From JAWOLE01 sp963815655 (GTDB taxonomy: Bacteria; Acidobacteriota; Thermoanaerobaculia; UBA5066; Gp7-AA6), in contig CAWFHK010000001.1 of NCBI GenBank assembly GCA_963815655.1, forward strand, positions 3,038,001 to 3,102,000: a stretch of 64,000 bases of DNA. Direction: 5' to 3'. Under the pieces are notes generated by a model that was given only the letters and a program-made list of their open reading frames with translations, was not told the origin of the DNA and made no database searches. The translations under genes were made by a program, and so were the position numbers. The stretch's first letter is position 1. Every line of letters starts with the position of its first letter. Positions 17,361 through 26,832 of this stretch are shown here, one piece after another.

Positions 17361-19508
17361 ATGACACTCTGGATTTCACCGGCCGCCGCCGGAGGGTTCC
17401 TCGCCGTTTCCCTCCTCGCGGGCGCCGACGCGAGGGAGGTTCCCAGGCCGCCTATGGCGAAGAAAGTGACGCACGTCGAAGCTGTGCACGGAGAAAAGCT
17501 CGTCGACGACTATTTCTGGCTGCGGGACAGGAAGAACCCGGAAGTGAAGGCGTATCTCGAATCCGAGAACGCCTACGCCGACGCGTTCATGAAGCCGACC
17601 GAAGGCCTCCAGGCGAAGCTCTACGAGGAGATGCTCGGACGGATCAAGGAGACGGACCTCTCGGTTCCTTTCCGGCAGGGGGCATACCTCTACTACTCCC
17701 GCACCGAGAAGGGGAAGCAATACCCGATCTACTGCCGGAAGAAGGCGGGGGAACCCGGGAGACCGCAGGGTGCTCCGCCGGACAGCCTCGAGGCGGCCGA
17801 GGAGGTCATGCTCGACGTCAACGAGATGGCCGGGGGTCAGCGTTTCATGGCCGTCTCCGATCTCGAGGTCTCCGACGACGGGAACCTCCTCGCCTACACC
17901 AACGACAACGTCGGCTTCCGCGAGTACCGGCTCCACGTCAAGGACCTTTCGACCGGGAGGGAGTTTCCCGAAACCGTCGAGAAGGTCTCGTCGGTCGCCT
18001 GGGCGGCCGACGGCAAGACCCTCTTCTACACCGTGGACGACCCGGCCAAGCGCCCCTACCGCCTCTACCGGCACACGCTCGGCACCGATCCGAAGACAGA
18101 CACCCTCGTCTACGAGGAACGGGACGAGATGTACCGGGTGAACGTCCACCGCTCGCGCAGCCGCAAGGTCCTCTTCCTCGTCTCGGGCTCGCACACGGCC
18201 GACGAGTGGCGCTTCCTGCCGGCCGACGAGCCGGCCGGCTCCTTCATCCTGATCTCTCCGCGCGAGAAGGACCACGAGTACGCCGTCGATCACCGCGGCG
18301 GTCTCTTCTACATCCGGACGAACAAGGGGTGCCGCAACTTCCGCGTCGTGACCGCGCCGGAAGGAAGCCCCGGGCAGGAGAACTGGAAGGAGCTCCTCCC
18401 CTGCCGTCCGGCCGTCATGGTCTCGGGGTTGAACCTCTTCGCCGGCCATGCGGCCGTCCTCGAGCGCGAAGACGGGCTGCCGCGGATCCGCGTCATTGAC
18501 CTCGCGACCAACGCCGAGCACCGCGTGGACTTCCCGGAGCCGGTCTACGCGGTCGGTCCGCAGAACAACGCGGAGTTCGACACGCGTCTCTTCCGCTTCG
18601 GCTACCAGTCCTTCACGACCCCCCCGTCCGTGTACGACTACGACATGGCGACGAAGGAGCGCAAGTTACTCAAGCGCACCGAGGTCCTCGGAGGCTACGA
18701 ACCGGACCGCTACCAGTCCGAGCGCCGCTTCGCCACGGCGAAGGACGGGACGAAGATCCCGATCTCCCTCGTCTACAGGAAAGGGTTCGTCGCGGACGGC
18801 AAGGCCCCTCTGTGGCTGAACGGCTACGGCTCGTACGGAGCCCCTTCCTTCGCGACGTTCAACTCCAGCCGGTTCTCGCTGCTCGACCGCGGCTTCGTCT
18901 TCGCCATCGCGCACATCCGCGGCGGCGGCGAGATGGGGAAGCCCTGGCACGACGCAGGCAAAATGATGTCGAAGAAGAACACCTTCACCGACTTCATCGC
19001 CGTCGCCGAGAAGCTGGTCGCCGACAAGTACACGTCGAAGGACCGGCTCGTCATCGAGGGGGGTTCGGCCGGCGGGCTCCTGATGGGCGCCGTCACGAAC
19101 ATGCGCCCGGACCTGCCGAGGATCGTCGTGACGCGAGTCCCCTTCGTGGACGTCATCAACACGATGCTCGACGAGTCGCTCCCCCTGACCGTAGGCGAGT
19201 TCGAGGAGTGGGGCAACCCTAAGAAGAAGGAGGAGTACGACTACATCAAGTCGTACAGTCCGTACGACAACCTCGCGGCGAAGGCCTATCCGACGATCCT
19301 CGTCAAGACGTCCTTCGACGACAGCCAGGTCATGTACTGGGAGCCGGCCAAGTACGTCGCGAAGCTGCGTTCCTTGAAGACCGACAAGAACCCTCTCGTC
19401 TTCAAGATCAACATGGCCGGCGGCCACGGCGGCTCCTCCGGCCGCTACGACCGCCTGAAGGAGCTCGCCTTCGACTACGCCTTCGTCCTCACCCAACTCG
19501 GCCTGTAA
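17361..19508 (+). CDS. Prolyl oligopeptidase family (S9A), oligopeptidase B-like
   Basis: This 715-residue protein is a seven-bladed propeller plus alpha/beta hydrolase. The N-terminus has HGEKLVDDYFWLRDRKNPEV, the classic S9A entry. The catalytic domain shows GYGSYGA, HIRGGGEMG, GGSAGGLL with Ser 569, the Asp region DDSQVMYWEPAKYVAKLR, and the His region GGHGGSSGR. The WEPAKYVAKLR run is typical of oligopeptidase B, which cuts after Arg/Lys in short peptides; prolyl specificity is the alternative. A hydrophobic N-terminus (PAAAGGFLAVSLLAGADA) suggests export. It lies 16 bp after the M16 gene and is probably co-transcribed with it. Confidence 0.9.
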   Translation: MTLWISPAAAGGFLAVSLLAGADAREVPRPPMAKKVTHVEAVHGEKLVDDYFWLRDRKNPEVKAYLESENAYADAFMKPTEGLQAKLYEEMLGRIKETDLSVPFRQGAYLYYSRTEKGKQYPIYCRKKAGEPGRPQGAPPDSLEAAEEVMLDVNEMAGGQRFMAVSDLEVSDDGNLLAYTNDNVGFREYRLHVKDLSTGREFPETVEKVSSVAWAADGKTLFYTVDDPAKRPYRLYRHTLGTDPKTDTLVYEERDEMYRVNVHRSRSRKVLFLVSGSHTADEWRFLPADEPAGSFILISPREKDHEYAVDHRGGLFYIRTNKGCRNFRVVTAPEGSPGQENWKELLPCRPAVMVSGLNLFAGHAAVLEREDGLPRIRVIDLATNAEHRVDFPEPVYAVGPQNNAEFDTRLFRFGYQSFTTPPSVYDYDMATKERKLLKRTEVLGGYEPDRYQSERRFATAKDGTKIPISLVYRKGFVADGKAPLWLNGYGSYGAPSFATFNSSRFSLLDRGFVFAIAHIRGGGEMGKPWHDAGKMMSKKNTFTDFIAVAEKLVADKYTSKDRLVIEGGSAGGLLMGAVTNMRPDLPRIVVTRVPFVDVINTMLDESLPLTVGEFEEWGNPKKKEEYDYIKSYSPYDNLAAKAYPTILVKTSFDDSQVMYWEPAKYVAKLRSLKTDKNPLVFKINMAGGHGGSSGRYDRLKELAFDYAFVLTQLGL

Positions 19509-20050
19509 TCGGGTGATCTGCGATCGCGCGGTCGTGCAATCAGACGCCGTAGATCCTCACCCCGGCCGCGAAGCGATCTGAGCAGATCCTTCGCTTCGCT
19601 CAGGATGACAACGGGGAATCCATGAGATCGCCACGCTGCCGCCGGCGCTCGCGGCGCGAGGAGTCTCCCGAGTAACCGCAGGGAGGAGCCTCGTGCCGCG
19701 GGAGCGGAGCGCTTGCGCGGGAAAAGGCGAGCGGTCGAGGCCGCATCCGGCCGAGCCGCTCGCCGGTGCGCCCTCAGCCGCATTTCCCGCGCAGGCGCGG
19801 AGCGACGGTAATGGGAGGCGGTGAAGGGCCCAGGGAAAAGCCGGGCAATCGGGGCAGCGAAACGGCATCGCGCCGTGTGAGTTCGCGGTAACGGTCGGAG
19901 GGGCTGAAGTCGGAGTCGGCCACCCTCCTGCCCGACGCTGGATGCGCCCTTCCCCACCTCCTCTTGACCCCTTCTGACGAGACGGGCTCGCCGGGGATTA
20001 CAGGATTTCTCGCCGATCCGAAGAAAGTCTCCGACGGCCGTGGCCTCGGG
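19509..20050. repeat. Intergenic foldback region with long central hairpin
   Basis: This 542-bp gap between convergent genes has no supported gene. Its first part (19574-19607) carries the CTTCGCTTCGCTCAGGATGACA interspersed repeat type. A strong nested inverted repeat lies at 19709-19798: outer arms GCGCTTGCGCGGGAAA (19709-19724) and TTTCCCGCGCAGGCGC (19783-19798), inner arms GGCGAGCGG (19726-19734) and CCGCTCGCC (19756-19764). Weaker outer similarity (CCGAGTAACCGC versus GCGGTAACGGTCGG) extends it to about 19665-19902. It is separate in sequence from the other foldback family and may serve both convergent transcripts as a terminator. Confidence 0.6.
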
Positions 20051-23000
20051 CTAAGGTGTCGTGAAGCGCATTCCGGCGGCCGCCGGAGTCCTCTCCTCGG
20101 GCGCCGGGGCCGCCCCTCTCGACTGGGCCGGGAGGCCGGGGCCCTTTCCCCGGCGGCGCGCGACCCGCTGCCGCAGGCGATCGAGGAGAATGTAGAAGAC
20201 CGGCGTGACGTAGAGCGTCAGCGTCTGCGAGAAGACGAGCCCTCCGACGACGGCGAGACCCAGCGGCCGGCGCGACTCCGCCCCCGCCCCGAAGCCCATG
20301 GCGATCGGCAGCGTCCCCATCAGCGCGGCCATCGTCGTCATCATGATCGGTCGGAACCGGACGAGGCAGGCCTCGAAGATGGCGTCGGACGGGCTCTTGC
20401 CTTCCCGCTGCGCCTCGATCGCGAAGTCCACCATCATGATGCCGTTCTTCTTCACCAGGCCGACGAGCATGATGATGCCGACGAAGGCGAAGATGGACAG
20501 CTCCGTGTGGAAGAGCATCAGCGTCACGAGCGCGCCGACGCCCGCGAACGGGAGCGCCGTCAGGATCGTTACGGGATGGATGAAGCTCTCGTAGAGGATC
20601 CCGAGCACCATGTAGATGACCGCGATCGCGACGAGAAGAAGGAGACCCAGCCCCCGCACGGAGCTCTGGAACGCCTGGGCGGTCCCCTGGAAGCTCGTCT
20701 GGATGGTCGCGGGGAGGTTCCGGCCAGCCAGCGCGTCCACGGCGCCGACGGCATCCCCGAGCGAGACGCCCGGCTTCAGGTTGAAGGAGATCGTCACGGA
20801 GGGGAGCTGCCCCGTGTGGGCCACCGCGAGGGGTCCGTTGTTGCGCGTGATCGCGCCGAGCGAGGAGAGGGGGACGAGCTGGCCCGAGGAGGAGCGCACG
20901 TAGAGAAGCGCGATCGAGGCCGGGTTCGCCTGGAACTCGGGGGCCAGCTCCATGATCACCTGGTACTCGTTGTTCGGCGCGTAGATCGTCGAGATCTGGC
21001 GCGTGCCGTAGGCCGTGTAGAGCGCGTCCTCGATCTTCTGGGGAGTGATCCCGAGGGCGGCCGCCTTGTCCCGGTCGATCCCGAGGTTGATCTGCGGGTT
21101 GGAGAGCTGCAGGTCGCTCGTCACGTCCTGGATTCCGGAGAGGCCGCGCATCTTCTGCTCGAGCAGCGGCGCGGACTTGTAGAGCTCCGCGGTGTCCGAG
21201 TCCTGGAGCGTGTACTGGTACTGGCTCTTGGTCAGGCTGCCGCCCAGGCGGATGGGAGGCGGCACCTGGAGAAAGGCGCGGATCCCGGTGATCTTCGCGA
21301 GCTTCGGGCGCAGGTCCTCGATAATCTCGTCGGCCGAGCGCTTGCGCTTGTCGCGGGGCTTCAGCTGCGCCAGCACGATTCCGGAGTTGCCGACGCTGAT
21401 GCTGCCCCGCGGGCCGCAGCTGGAGAGGACGTTGGCGACGTCGGGGTGGCTGCGCACGATGGCGGCGACCTCCTGCTGGTGCTCCTTCATCGCCGGGAAT
21501 CCGATCCCCTGCGCCCCCTCGGTGAAGCCAAAGACCAGGCCGGCGTCCTCCGTCGGGAGGAAGCCCTTGGGGATCTTCATGAAGAGGTAACCGGTCGCCG
21601 CGAGGACGAGGATCGAGAAGACGAGGACCTTGCCCGGATGGGAGAGCACCGGCTTGAGCGTCCTGCCGTAGAACGACAGGATGGCGTCGAAGCCGCGCTC
21701 GGTCGTCTTGTAGAAGCGCCCGTGCCTCTCTTCGCCGGGGGGCTTCAAGAAACGGCTGCAGAGCATCGGCGTCAACGAGAGCGAGACGAAGCCCGAGACG
21801 AGGATCGCGACTCCGATCGTCACCGCGAACTCGTGGAAGAGGCGGCCGATGATTCCCCCCATGAAGAGCACCGGGATGAAGACGGCGGCGAGCGAGATCG
21901 TCATCGAGAGGATCGTGAAGCCGATCTCCTTCGAGCCCTTGAGCGCCGCCTCGAGCACTCCCTCGCCGCGTTCCATGTGCCGGACGATGTTCTCGAGCAT
22001 CACGATCGCGTCGTCCACGACGAACCCGACCGAGAGGGTCAGCGCCATCAGCGAAAGGTTGTCGAGGCTGTAGCCGAGCAGGTACATCACCGCGAAGGTT
22101 CCGACGATCGAGAAGGGAAGAGCGAGCGACGGGATCACGGTCGCGGAGAGATTGCGCAGGAAAAGGAAGATGACAAGGACGACGAGACAGAGCGTCAGGA
22201 GCAGGGTGAAGCGCACGTCGTCGACGCTGTTGCGGATCGACACCGAGCGGTCGTAGAGAACGTGCAGTGTGGCGGCGGCCGGCAGCTGTTTCTGGAACGT
22301 CGGGAGAAGCCGGCGCACTTCGCCGGCCACGGCGACCGTGTTCGTCCCGGGCTGCTTGAAGATCGCGAGCGAGATGGAGCGCTCGTCGTTGTACCAGGCC
22401 GCGGTCTTGTCGTTCTCGACGCCGTCCACGACGCGCCCGACGTCGGAGAGGCGCACGGGCGATCCGTTGCGGTAGGCCACGATGATGCCGCGGTAGGCGG
22501 AGGCCTCCGTCAACTGGCCGTTGGCCTGGACGGTGAAGGACGTCATCGGGCCGTAGAGGGTGCCCGTCGGCAGATTGACGTTGGCGTCCTGCACGGCCTG
22601 GGAGACCTCGTCGATGCCGATGCCCCGGGAGGCGAGCGCTCCCGGGTCGAGCTGCACCCGCACGGCGTATTTCTGCGGGCCGTACACCTGGACCTGCGCC
22701 ACGCCGGAGACCGTCGAGATGCGCTGCGCCATCATCACTTCGCCGTACTCGTCGAGGTCCGAGAGGGGGAGCGTCGCGGACGTCAGCGTCAGGTAGAGGA
22801 CCGGGCTGTCCGCCGGATTGACCTTCCGGAAGGAGGGAGGGCTCGGCATGTTGGGCGGCAGCTGCCGCGCCGCGGCCGAGATGGCCGATTGGACGTCGAG
22901 CGCCGCGCCGTCCAGGTCCCGCGACAGGTTGAACTGGAGAATGACCTGGCTCGAGCCCTGCGTGGAGGTCGAGTTCATGTTGTCCAGCCCAGCGATGGTC

Positions 23001-23215
23001 GAGAACTGCTTCTCGAGCGGGGTCGCGACGGAGGACGCCATGGTCTCCGGCGATGCCCCGGGCAGAGCCGCCGAGACCTGGATCGTCGGAAAGTCCACGT
23101 TGGGCAGGTCGGAGATCGGAAGGAGGCGGTATCCCATGACGCCGAAGAGGAGGATCCCCACCATGACGAGCGTCGTCATGACGGGACGGCGGATGAACAG
23201 CGCGGCGATGTTCAC
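20051..23215 (-). CDS. RND multidrug efflux permease (MdtB/MdtC-like, HAE1 family)
   Basis: This 1054-residue inner-membrane pump starts VNIAALFIRRPVMTTLVMVGI, the usual HAE1 N-terminus. It has two large periplasmic loops and twelve hydrophobic segments. TM4 contains GFVVDDAIVMLENI with the proton-relay Asp pair, and motifs PNMPSPPSF and FMGGIIG are family-typical. It exports hydrophobic drugs or lipids by proton exchange. The GTG at 23215 overlaps the upstream adaptor stop as GTGA and matches family starts. It is the last gene of a four-gene operon (regulator, outer-membrane factor, adaptor, pump), each gene overlapping the next by 4 bp. Confidence 0.93.
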   Translation of the reverse strand: MNIAALFIRRPVMTTLVMVGILLFGVMGYRLLPISDLPNVDFPTIQVSAALPGASPETMASSVATPLEKQFSTIAGLDNMNSTSTQGSSQVILQFNLSRDLDGAALDVQSAISAAARQLPPNMPSPPSFRKVNPADSPVLYLTLTSATLPLSDLDEYGEVMMAQRISTVSGVAQVQVYGPQKYAVRVQLDPGALASRGIGIDEVSQAVQDANVNLPTGTLYGPMTSFTVQANGQLTEASAYRGIIVAYRNGSPVRLSDVGRVVDGVENDKTAAWYNDERSISLAIFKQPGTNTVAVAGEVRRLLPTFQKQLPAAATLHVLYDRSVSIRNSVDDVRFTLLLTLCLVVLVIFLFLRNLSATVIPSLALPFSIVGTFAVMYLLGYSLDNLSLMALTLSVGFVVDDAIVMLENIVRHMERGEGVLEAALKGSKEIGFTILSMTISLAAVFIPVLFMGGIIGRLFHEFAVTIGVAILVSGFVSLSLTPMLCSRFLKPPGEERHGRFYKTTERGFDAILSFYGRTLKPVLSHPGKVLVFSILVLAATGYLFMKIPKGFLPTEDAGLVFGFTEGAQGIGFPAMKEHQQEVAAIVRSHPDVANVLSSCGPRGSISVGNSGIVLAQLKPRDKRKRSADEIIEDLRPKLAKITGIRAFLQVPPPIRLGGSLTKSQYQYTLQDSDTAELYKSAPLLEQKMRGLSGIQDVTSDLQLSNPQINLGIDRDKAAALGITPQKIEDALYTAYGTRQISTIYAPNNEYQVIMELAPEFQANPASIALLYVRSSSGQLVPLSSLGAITRNNGPLAVAHTGQLPSVTISFNLKPGVSLGDAVGAVDALAGRNLPATIQTSFQGTAQAFQSSVRGLGLLLLVAIAVIYMVLGILYESFIHPVTILTALPFAGVGALVTLMLFHTELSIFAFVGIIMLVGLVKKNGIMMVDFAIEAQREGKSPSDAIFEACLVRFRPIMMTTMAALMGTLPIAMGFGAGAESRRPLGLAVVGGLVFSQTLTLYVTPVFYILLDRLRQRVARRRGKGPGLPAQSRGAAPAPEERTPAAAGMRFTTP

Positions 23216-24336
23216 GAGGCACTCCCTTCGGTCTGCTTGATCTCCACCTTCGTGCCGGGCGCGAGGCGCAGCTGCCCGTCGGTGACGACCTTCTCCCCCG
23301 CCTTCAGGCCGTTGGACACGATCGAGAGCGCGCCGTGCGTCCGGCTGACCGTGACGGGCCGCGACTCCACGGTCAGGTCGTCCTTGACCACGTAGACGTA
23401 CTGCCCCGCCTGTCCCGTCTGCACCGCCTGCGACGGCACGACGATCGCGCCGGGCTCCGTCGCGAGCGTGAGCACGACGTCCACGAACTCCCCCGGCCAG
23501 AGCGCTTCGTTCCGATTCTCGAACGTCGCCTTCAGGACGATCGTGCCGGTCGTGGGATCGACCGTGTTGTCCAGGAAAGTCAGTTCCCCCGTCTGGGCGC
23601 CGGCCGGATTGCCGGAGTGCGAAGCGGTCACGGCGAGTTTCTGTCCCGGACGGGCCTGCCGGCGGATCGCGGCGAGCGCGGACTCGGGCACGGAGAAGGA
23701 GACCAGGACGGGCTCGATCTGGTTCAGGACCACGAGCGGTTTGTCGTCGTTCCCCTTGACCTGGTTGCCGGGATGGACGAGGACGCTCCCGGCGCGGGCG
23801 GAGATCGGGGCCGTCACCGCGCAGTAGGAGAGCTGCAGCCTCGCGTTCTCCACCGCCGCGTCGTCGGCCTTCACCGTCGCGAGCGCGGCCGCGGCGTTGG
23901 ACCGGGTCGAGTCGAACTGCTCCCTGGTGACGTAGTCCTTCTGGACGAGCTCGGCATAGCGCTTGACCTCGTCCTGCGACCACTGCGCCATCGCGCGGTC
24001 GCGCTCGAGCTGCGCGCGCGCCTGGGCGAGGGTCGCCTCGTACGGGCGCGGATCGATCTGGAAGAGGAGATCCCCTTTCTTGACGTTCTCCCCTTCCTGG
24101 AATCCGACCCTCGTGACCTCGCCGCCGACCCGCGCCTTCAGGGCGACCGTCGAGAAGGGCTCGACGTGGCCGATCGCGCGCACTTCGACGGGCACGTCCG
24201 CCCGCGCGGCGGTCCCGACGGTGACGGGAACCGATTCCTTCACGCCCCCCCGCGCGTCCTTGTTCGCGCAGCCAGGGGCGGCCGAGACGGCCGCCCCCAA
24301 GAGAGCCACCAGAAACTTGTTCGGAATCTTGCTCAT
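23212..24336 (-). CDS. RND efflux periplasmic adaptor (HlyD/AcrA family)
   Basis: This 374-residue lipoprotein-type adaptor has a signal peptide with a late Cys (AAPGCANKD). It then shows the barrel-sandwich lipoyl half (VEPFSTVALKARVGGEV), a helical hairpin of Ala/Glu-rich heptads (ATLAQARAQLERDRAMAQ), the second lipoyl half (LQLSYCAVTAPISARAG), a beta-barrel and a C-terminal membrane-proximal domain. It links the pump to the outer-membrane channel. The ATG at 24336 overlaps the upstream OMP stop as ATGA. Confidence 0.93.
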   Translation of the reverse strand: MSKIPNKFLVALLGAAVSAAPGCANKDARGGVKESVPVTVGTAARADVPVEVRAIGHVEPFSTVALKARVGGEVTRVGFQEGENVKKGDLLFQIDPRPYEATLAQARAQLERDRAMAQWSQDEVKRYAELVQKDYVTREQFDSTRSNAAAALATVKADDAAVENARLQLSYCAVTAPISARAGSVLVHPGNQVKGNDDKPLVVLNQIEPVLVSFSVPESALAAIRRQARPGQKLAVTASHSGNPAGAQTGELTFLDNTVDPTTGTIVLKATFENRNEALWPGEFVDVVLTLATEPGAIVVPSQAVQTGQAGQYVYVVKDDLTVESRPVTVSRTHGALSIVSNGLKAGEKVVTDGQLRLAPGTKVEIKQTEGSAS

Positions 24337-25811
24337 GGGGTTCCTGTGCTTCCTTTCGTCCCGGAGGACGCCGCGGCGGGCGCCGCGGCCGGAGGCGCCA
24401 GCGCTCCCGTGTCGTGCGCGAGCTGGGCCATCGCCAGGAACCAGTTCGCGCGCGCCTGAACTTCCTGGGCGCGTGCGTTGGCGAACGCGGTCTGGGCGGT
24501 CAGCAGGTCCAGGATGCTCCCGACGCCCGCCTTGTAGCGGCCGAGGGCGACCTCCTCGGACTGCTGCGCGCTCGCGAAGAGGTCCCGCGCGGTCTTGACC
24601 TGCTGGGCGGCCGTCTTCAAGTTGTAGTAGCTCGTCCAGACCTGGAGGACGACCTGGTCCGTCAGGGTCTGTGTCTGCGAGCGCGCGACCTCGGCGTCCT
24701 CGCGCGCCTTGAGCGTGTCGTAGGTGTTCCTCCATCCGGTGAAGACCGGGATCCGCAGGAGGATTGTTCCCGCGTAGACGTCGGCATAGGGGACGGTCGG
24801 CGAATTGTAGAAGTAGGTCCTGTTGAGCGTCCCGGAGGCGGAGAGCGTCGGCAGCCCCTGAGCGCGGACGGAGCGGACGTGGCTCGCCGCCGCCATGGCG
24901 GTCAGGCGCGCCGCCGCCAGGTCCGGCCGCTCCGCCTCGGCTCTCGCGATGAGCTCGTCGACCGTTTCCCCGGTCACCTCCACGTTGACCTCGGACGGCA
25001 GCTCCCCGGCCTCGACGGGGACGTTGGCCGAGACTCCCATCGCGGTCGCGAGGGATCCGCGGATCGTCTGGATCTGTCCCTCCACCGATTCCAGCGCCAG
25101 CTCCGCCTGCGAGAACGCGGTCCTCGCCTGCAATTCGTCGGCGATCGTCGCCACGCCGGCGCGGTGGCGCTCCTCTGCGGCGGAGAGGCTCTCGCGCGCG
25201 GCCTTCAGGCTCGCCTCCGCCGCGATCCTGAGCGCCTTCGCGTCGAGGTACTGGTAATAGGCCTGCTCGACCTGGAGCGCGACGTCCTGGATCGCGGCGT
25301 TGTGCGAGTAATCGGCCGCGAAGAGGACGCGCCTGGCTTCCTCGACGTCCGCGCCGCGCCCGCCGAAGTCGAGAAGGAGCCACGTCAGGGTGGCCGAGGG
25401 GCCGTAGGTCGTCCGCAGAAAGATGCTGGCCCCGCCGAGCGCCGCCTGCTTCTGGCGGGTGACGCTTCCGTCGAGCTCGAGCGCCGGAAAGTACTCCGAC
25501 CTCCTGGACCCGAGGTCCGCGGCCGCCGACCTGGCCTGGAGCCAGGAGGTCCGCGTCACCGGGTTGTTGCGCAGCGCCAGGTCGAGGATCCGGGAGAGGG
25601 ACAGCGTCGTGCCGGGCCGCAGGTCCTCGGGCGGGATCGCCGGCGCCGGCGGGGGCGTCGGGGCGGGCAGCCTCGCCTCGGAGACGGGCTGCCACGGGCG
25701 CCCGGGCGCGGGCGGCACGTCGTCGGCCGAGCGGCCGGGCGGATACGACGAGCAGCCGGCCAGCGCCAGGAGGGCGGCGGCGATTCCCGGGACGGCCCGA
25801 TTCTTCGTCAT
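24333..25811 (-). CDS. TolC-like outer-membrane efflux lipoprotein
   Basis: This 492-residue protein has a lipobox LALAGCSS at about residues 15-22 and a Pro-rich linker. The internally repeated OEP domain follows: NNPVTRTSWLQARSA opens the first half and ERPDLAAARLTAMAAASHV the second. The long Ala-rich helices form the periplasmic channel. It forms the outer-membrane exit of the neighbouring RND system. The start overlaps the stop of the TetR gene as ATGA. It ends in a short Ala/Ser-rich tail. Confidence 0.92.
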   Translation of the reverse strand: MTKNRAVPGIAAALLALAGCSSYPPGRSADDVPPAPGRPWQPVSEARLPAPTPPPAPAIPPEDLRPGTTLSLSRILDLALRNNPVTRTSWLQARSAAADLGSRRSEYFPALELDGSVTRQKQAALGGASIFLRTTYGPSATLTWLLLDFGGRGADVEEARRVLFAADYSHNAAIQDVALQVEQAYYQYLDAKALRIAAEASLKAARESLSAAEERHRAGVATIADELQARTAFSQAELALESVEGQIQTIRGSLATAMGVSANVPVEAGELPSEVNVEVTGETVDELIARAEAERPDLAAARLTAMAAASHVRSVRAQGLPTLSASGTLNRTYFYNSPTVPYADVYAGTILLRIPVFTGWRNTYDTLKAREDAEVARSQTQTLTDQVVLQVWTSYYNLKTAAQQVKTARDLFASAQQSEEVALGRYKAGVGSILDLLTAQTAFANARAQEVQARANWFLAMAQLAHDTGALAPPAAAPAAASSGTKGSTGTP

Positions 25812-26410
25812 GCGCTCTGCCTGACCCTCAGGCGTTCCTGCCTCGCCACGCCCCGCGTGAAGATCCCCGTGATCTCCGCCACGAGGGAATCCAGCGAGTC
25901 CCCCTCGCTTCGAAAACAGTTCGCGGCGCGGATCATGCCCCGAAAAAGCTCCGCGGCGATGCGGGGGTCCACTCCCCGGAACTCCCGCGACGCGATCCCG
26001 TCCACGATCGCCTTCCGGAAGAGGGAAATGATGTCCTCGCGCCGCCGGCGAAGCTCCCCTTCCCGCATCGCGAACCGCCTCTCCTCGGTCTGGAGCAGGC
26101 GGAAGAGATGACGGCGCTGCCAGGAGAACTGCAAGGTTTCCCGGGCGATCGTTTCGAGGCGCCGCGACGCGGAGGCCTCCTTCGAGGTCGTCCGGACGAG
26201 CGTGGCGTAGAGATCGTCGAAGGCCTGGAGGATCGTCTCGAAATAGAGCTCCTCCTTGGTCCGGAAGTAGCGGTAGACCGTCCCCTTGCCGACGCCGGCG
26301 AGCGCCGCGACGTCGTCGATCAGGACCTGGTGGAACTCCTTCTCGGCGAAGACCCGTGACGCGGCTTCGAGGATCTCCTCCTTCTTGACCACCGTCTTGA
26401 CGCGAGGCAT
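25808..26410 (-). CDS. TetR/AcrR family transcriptional regulator
   Basis: This 200-residue regulator has an N-terminal HTH (KKEEILEAASRVFAEKEFHQVLIDDVAALAGVGKGTVYRYF, residues 8-50) in standard TetR form and a variable ligand-binding C-terminus. It is the first gene of the efflux operon and overlaps the outer-membrane factor gene by 4 bp, so it probably controls its own operon. A palindrome lies 20 bp upstream of its start (26430-26443) and is the likely operator. The family usually represses until a drug-like ligand binds. Confidence 0.92.
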   Translation of the reverse strand: MPRVKTVVKKEEILEAASRVFAEKEFHQVLIDDVAALAGVGKGTVYRYFRTKEELYFETILQAFDDLYATLVRTTSKEASASRRLETIARETLQFSWQRRHLFRLLQTEERRFAMREGELRRRREDIISLFRKAIVDGIASREFRGVDPRIAAELFRGMIRAANCFRSEGDSLDSLVAEITGIFTRGVARQERLRVRQSA

Positions 26411-26429
26411 CCTTCCATTTTATTTCGAG

Positions 26430-26443
26430 ACTGACCAGTCAGT
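26430..26443. promoter_or_regulatory. Candidate TetR operator
   Basis: The palindrome ACTGAC-CA-GTCAGT has perfect 6-bp arms and lies in the 61-bp gap between the TetR start (26410, minus) and the csaA start (26472, plus). Its position would block leftward transcription of the efflux operon and possibly rightward transcription of csaA. The form fits operators of AcrR-type regulators; binding is inferred. Confidence 0.6.
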
Positions 26444-26471
26444 TCCATTATTTTTGAGAGAGGAGAGGGCG

Positions 26472-26828
26472 ATGGAGAACCCCGCGCCGATCAAGCCGGC
26501 CGTCCCGGCGTCCGTTCTCGAGCAGCTCGACATTCGGATCGGCACGATCCTCGCGGTGGAGGACCTCCCCCGGTCCGCGAAGCTCGTTCGCCTCGTCGTC
26601 GATTTCGGCGACCACGCGCGGCGGATCCTCGCCGGCATGAAACGGGAACGGCCGGACCCCCGCGAGATCGTGGGCAAGCAGGCCCTGTTCGTCGTGAACC
26701 TCGAGCCCCGGAAAATGATGGGCGAGACGTCGGAAGGGATGCTCCTCGACATCGGCTCCGCCGACGGCATCACGCCGGCCCTGGCGATCCCCGAGCGCCC
26801 CGTCCCCAACGGCTCCCGCGCGAGCTGA
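26472..26828 (+). CDS. csaA: tRNA-binding domain protein, CsaA-like
   Basis: This 118-residue protein is almost entirely an OB-fold tRNA-binding domain (LDIRIGTILAVEDLPRSAKLVRLVVDFG, then GKQALFVVNLEPRKMMGETSEGMLLD). The same domain is found in CsaA and at the C-terminus of methionyl-tRNA synthetase. CsaA is described as a small dimeric protein with chaperone and export-related activity; a free-standing tRNA-binding role is equally possible. The start is set by AGAGAGGAGAGGGCG directly upstream. An in-frame start further upstream would lie inside the divergent regulator gene. Confidence 0.85.
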   Translation: MENPAPIKPAVPASVLEQLDIRIGTILAVEDLPRSAKLVRLVVDFGDHARRILAGMKRERPDPREIVGKQALFVVNLEPRKMMGETSEGMLLDIGSADGITPALAIPERPVPNGSRAS

Positions 26829-26832
26829 ATTC

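Noticed and set aside
19964..23395. Very long plus-strand open frame opposite the RND pump
   Set aside because: Its composition is Arg/Asp/Glu-rich without any fold, typical of an antisense frame; the minus strand is a clear RND permease.
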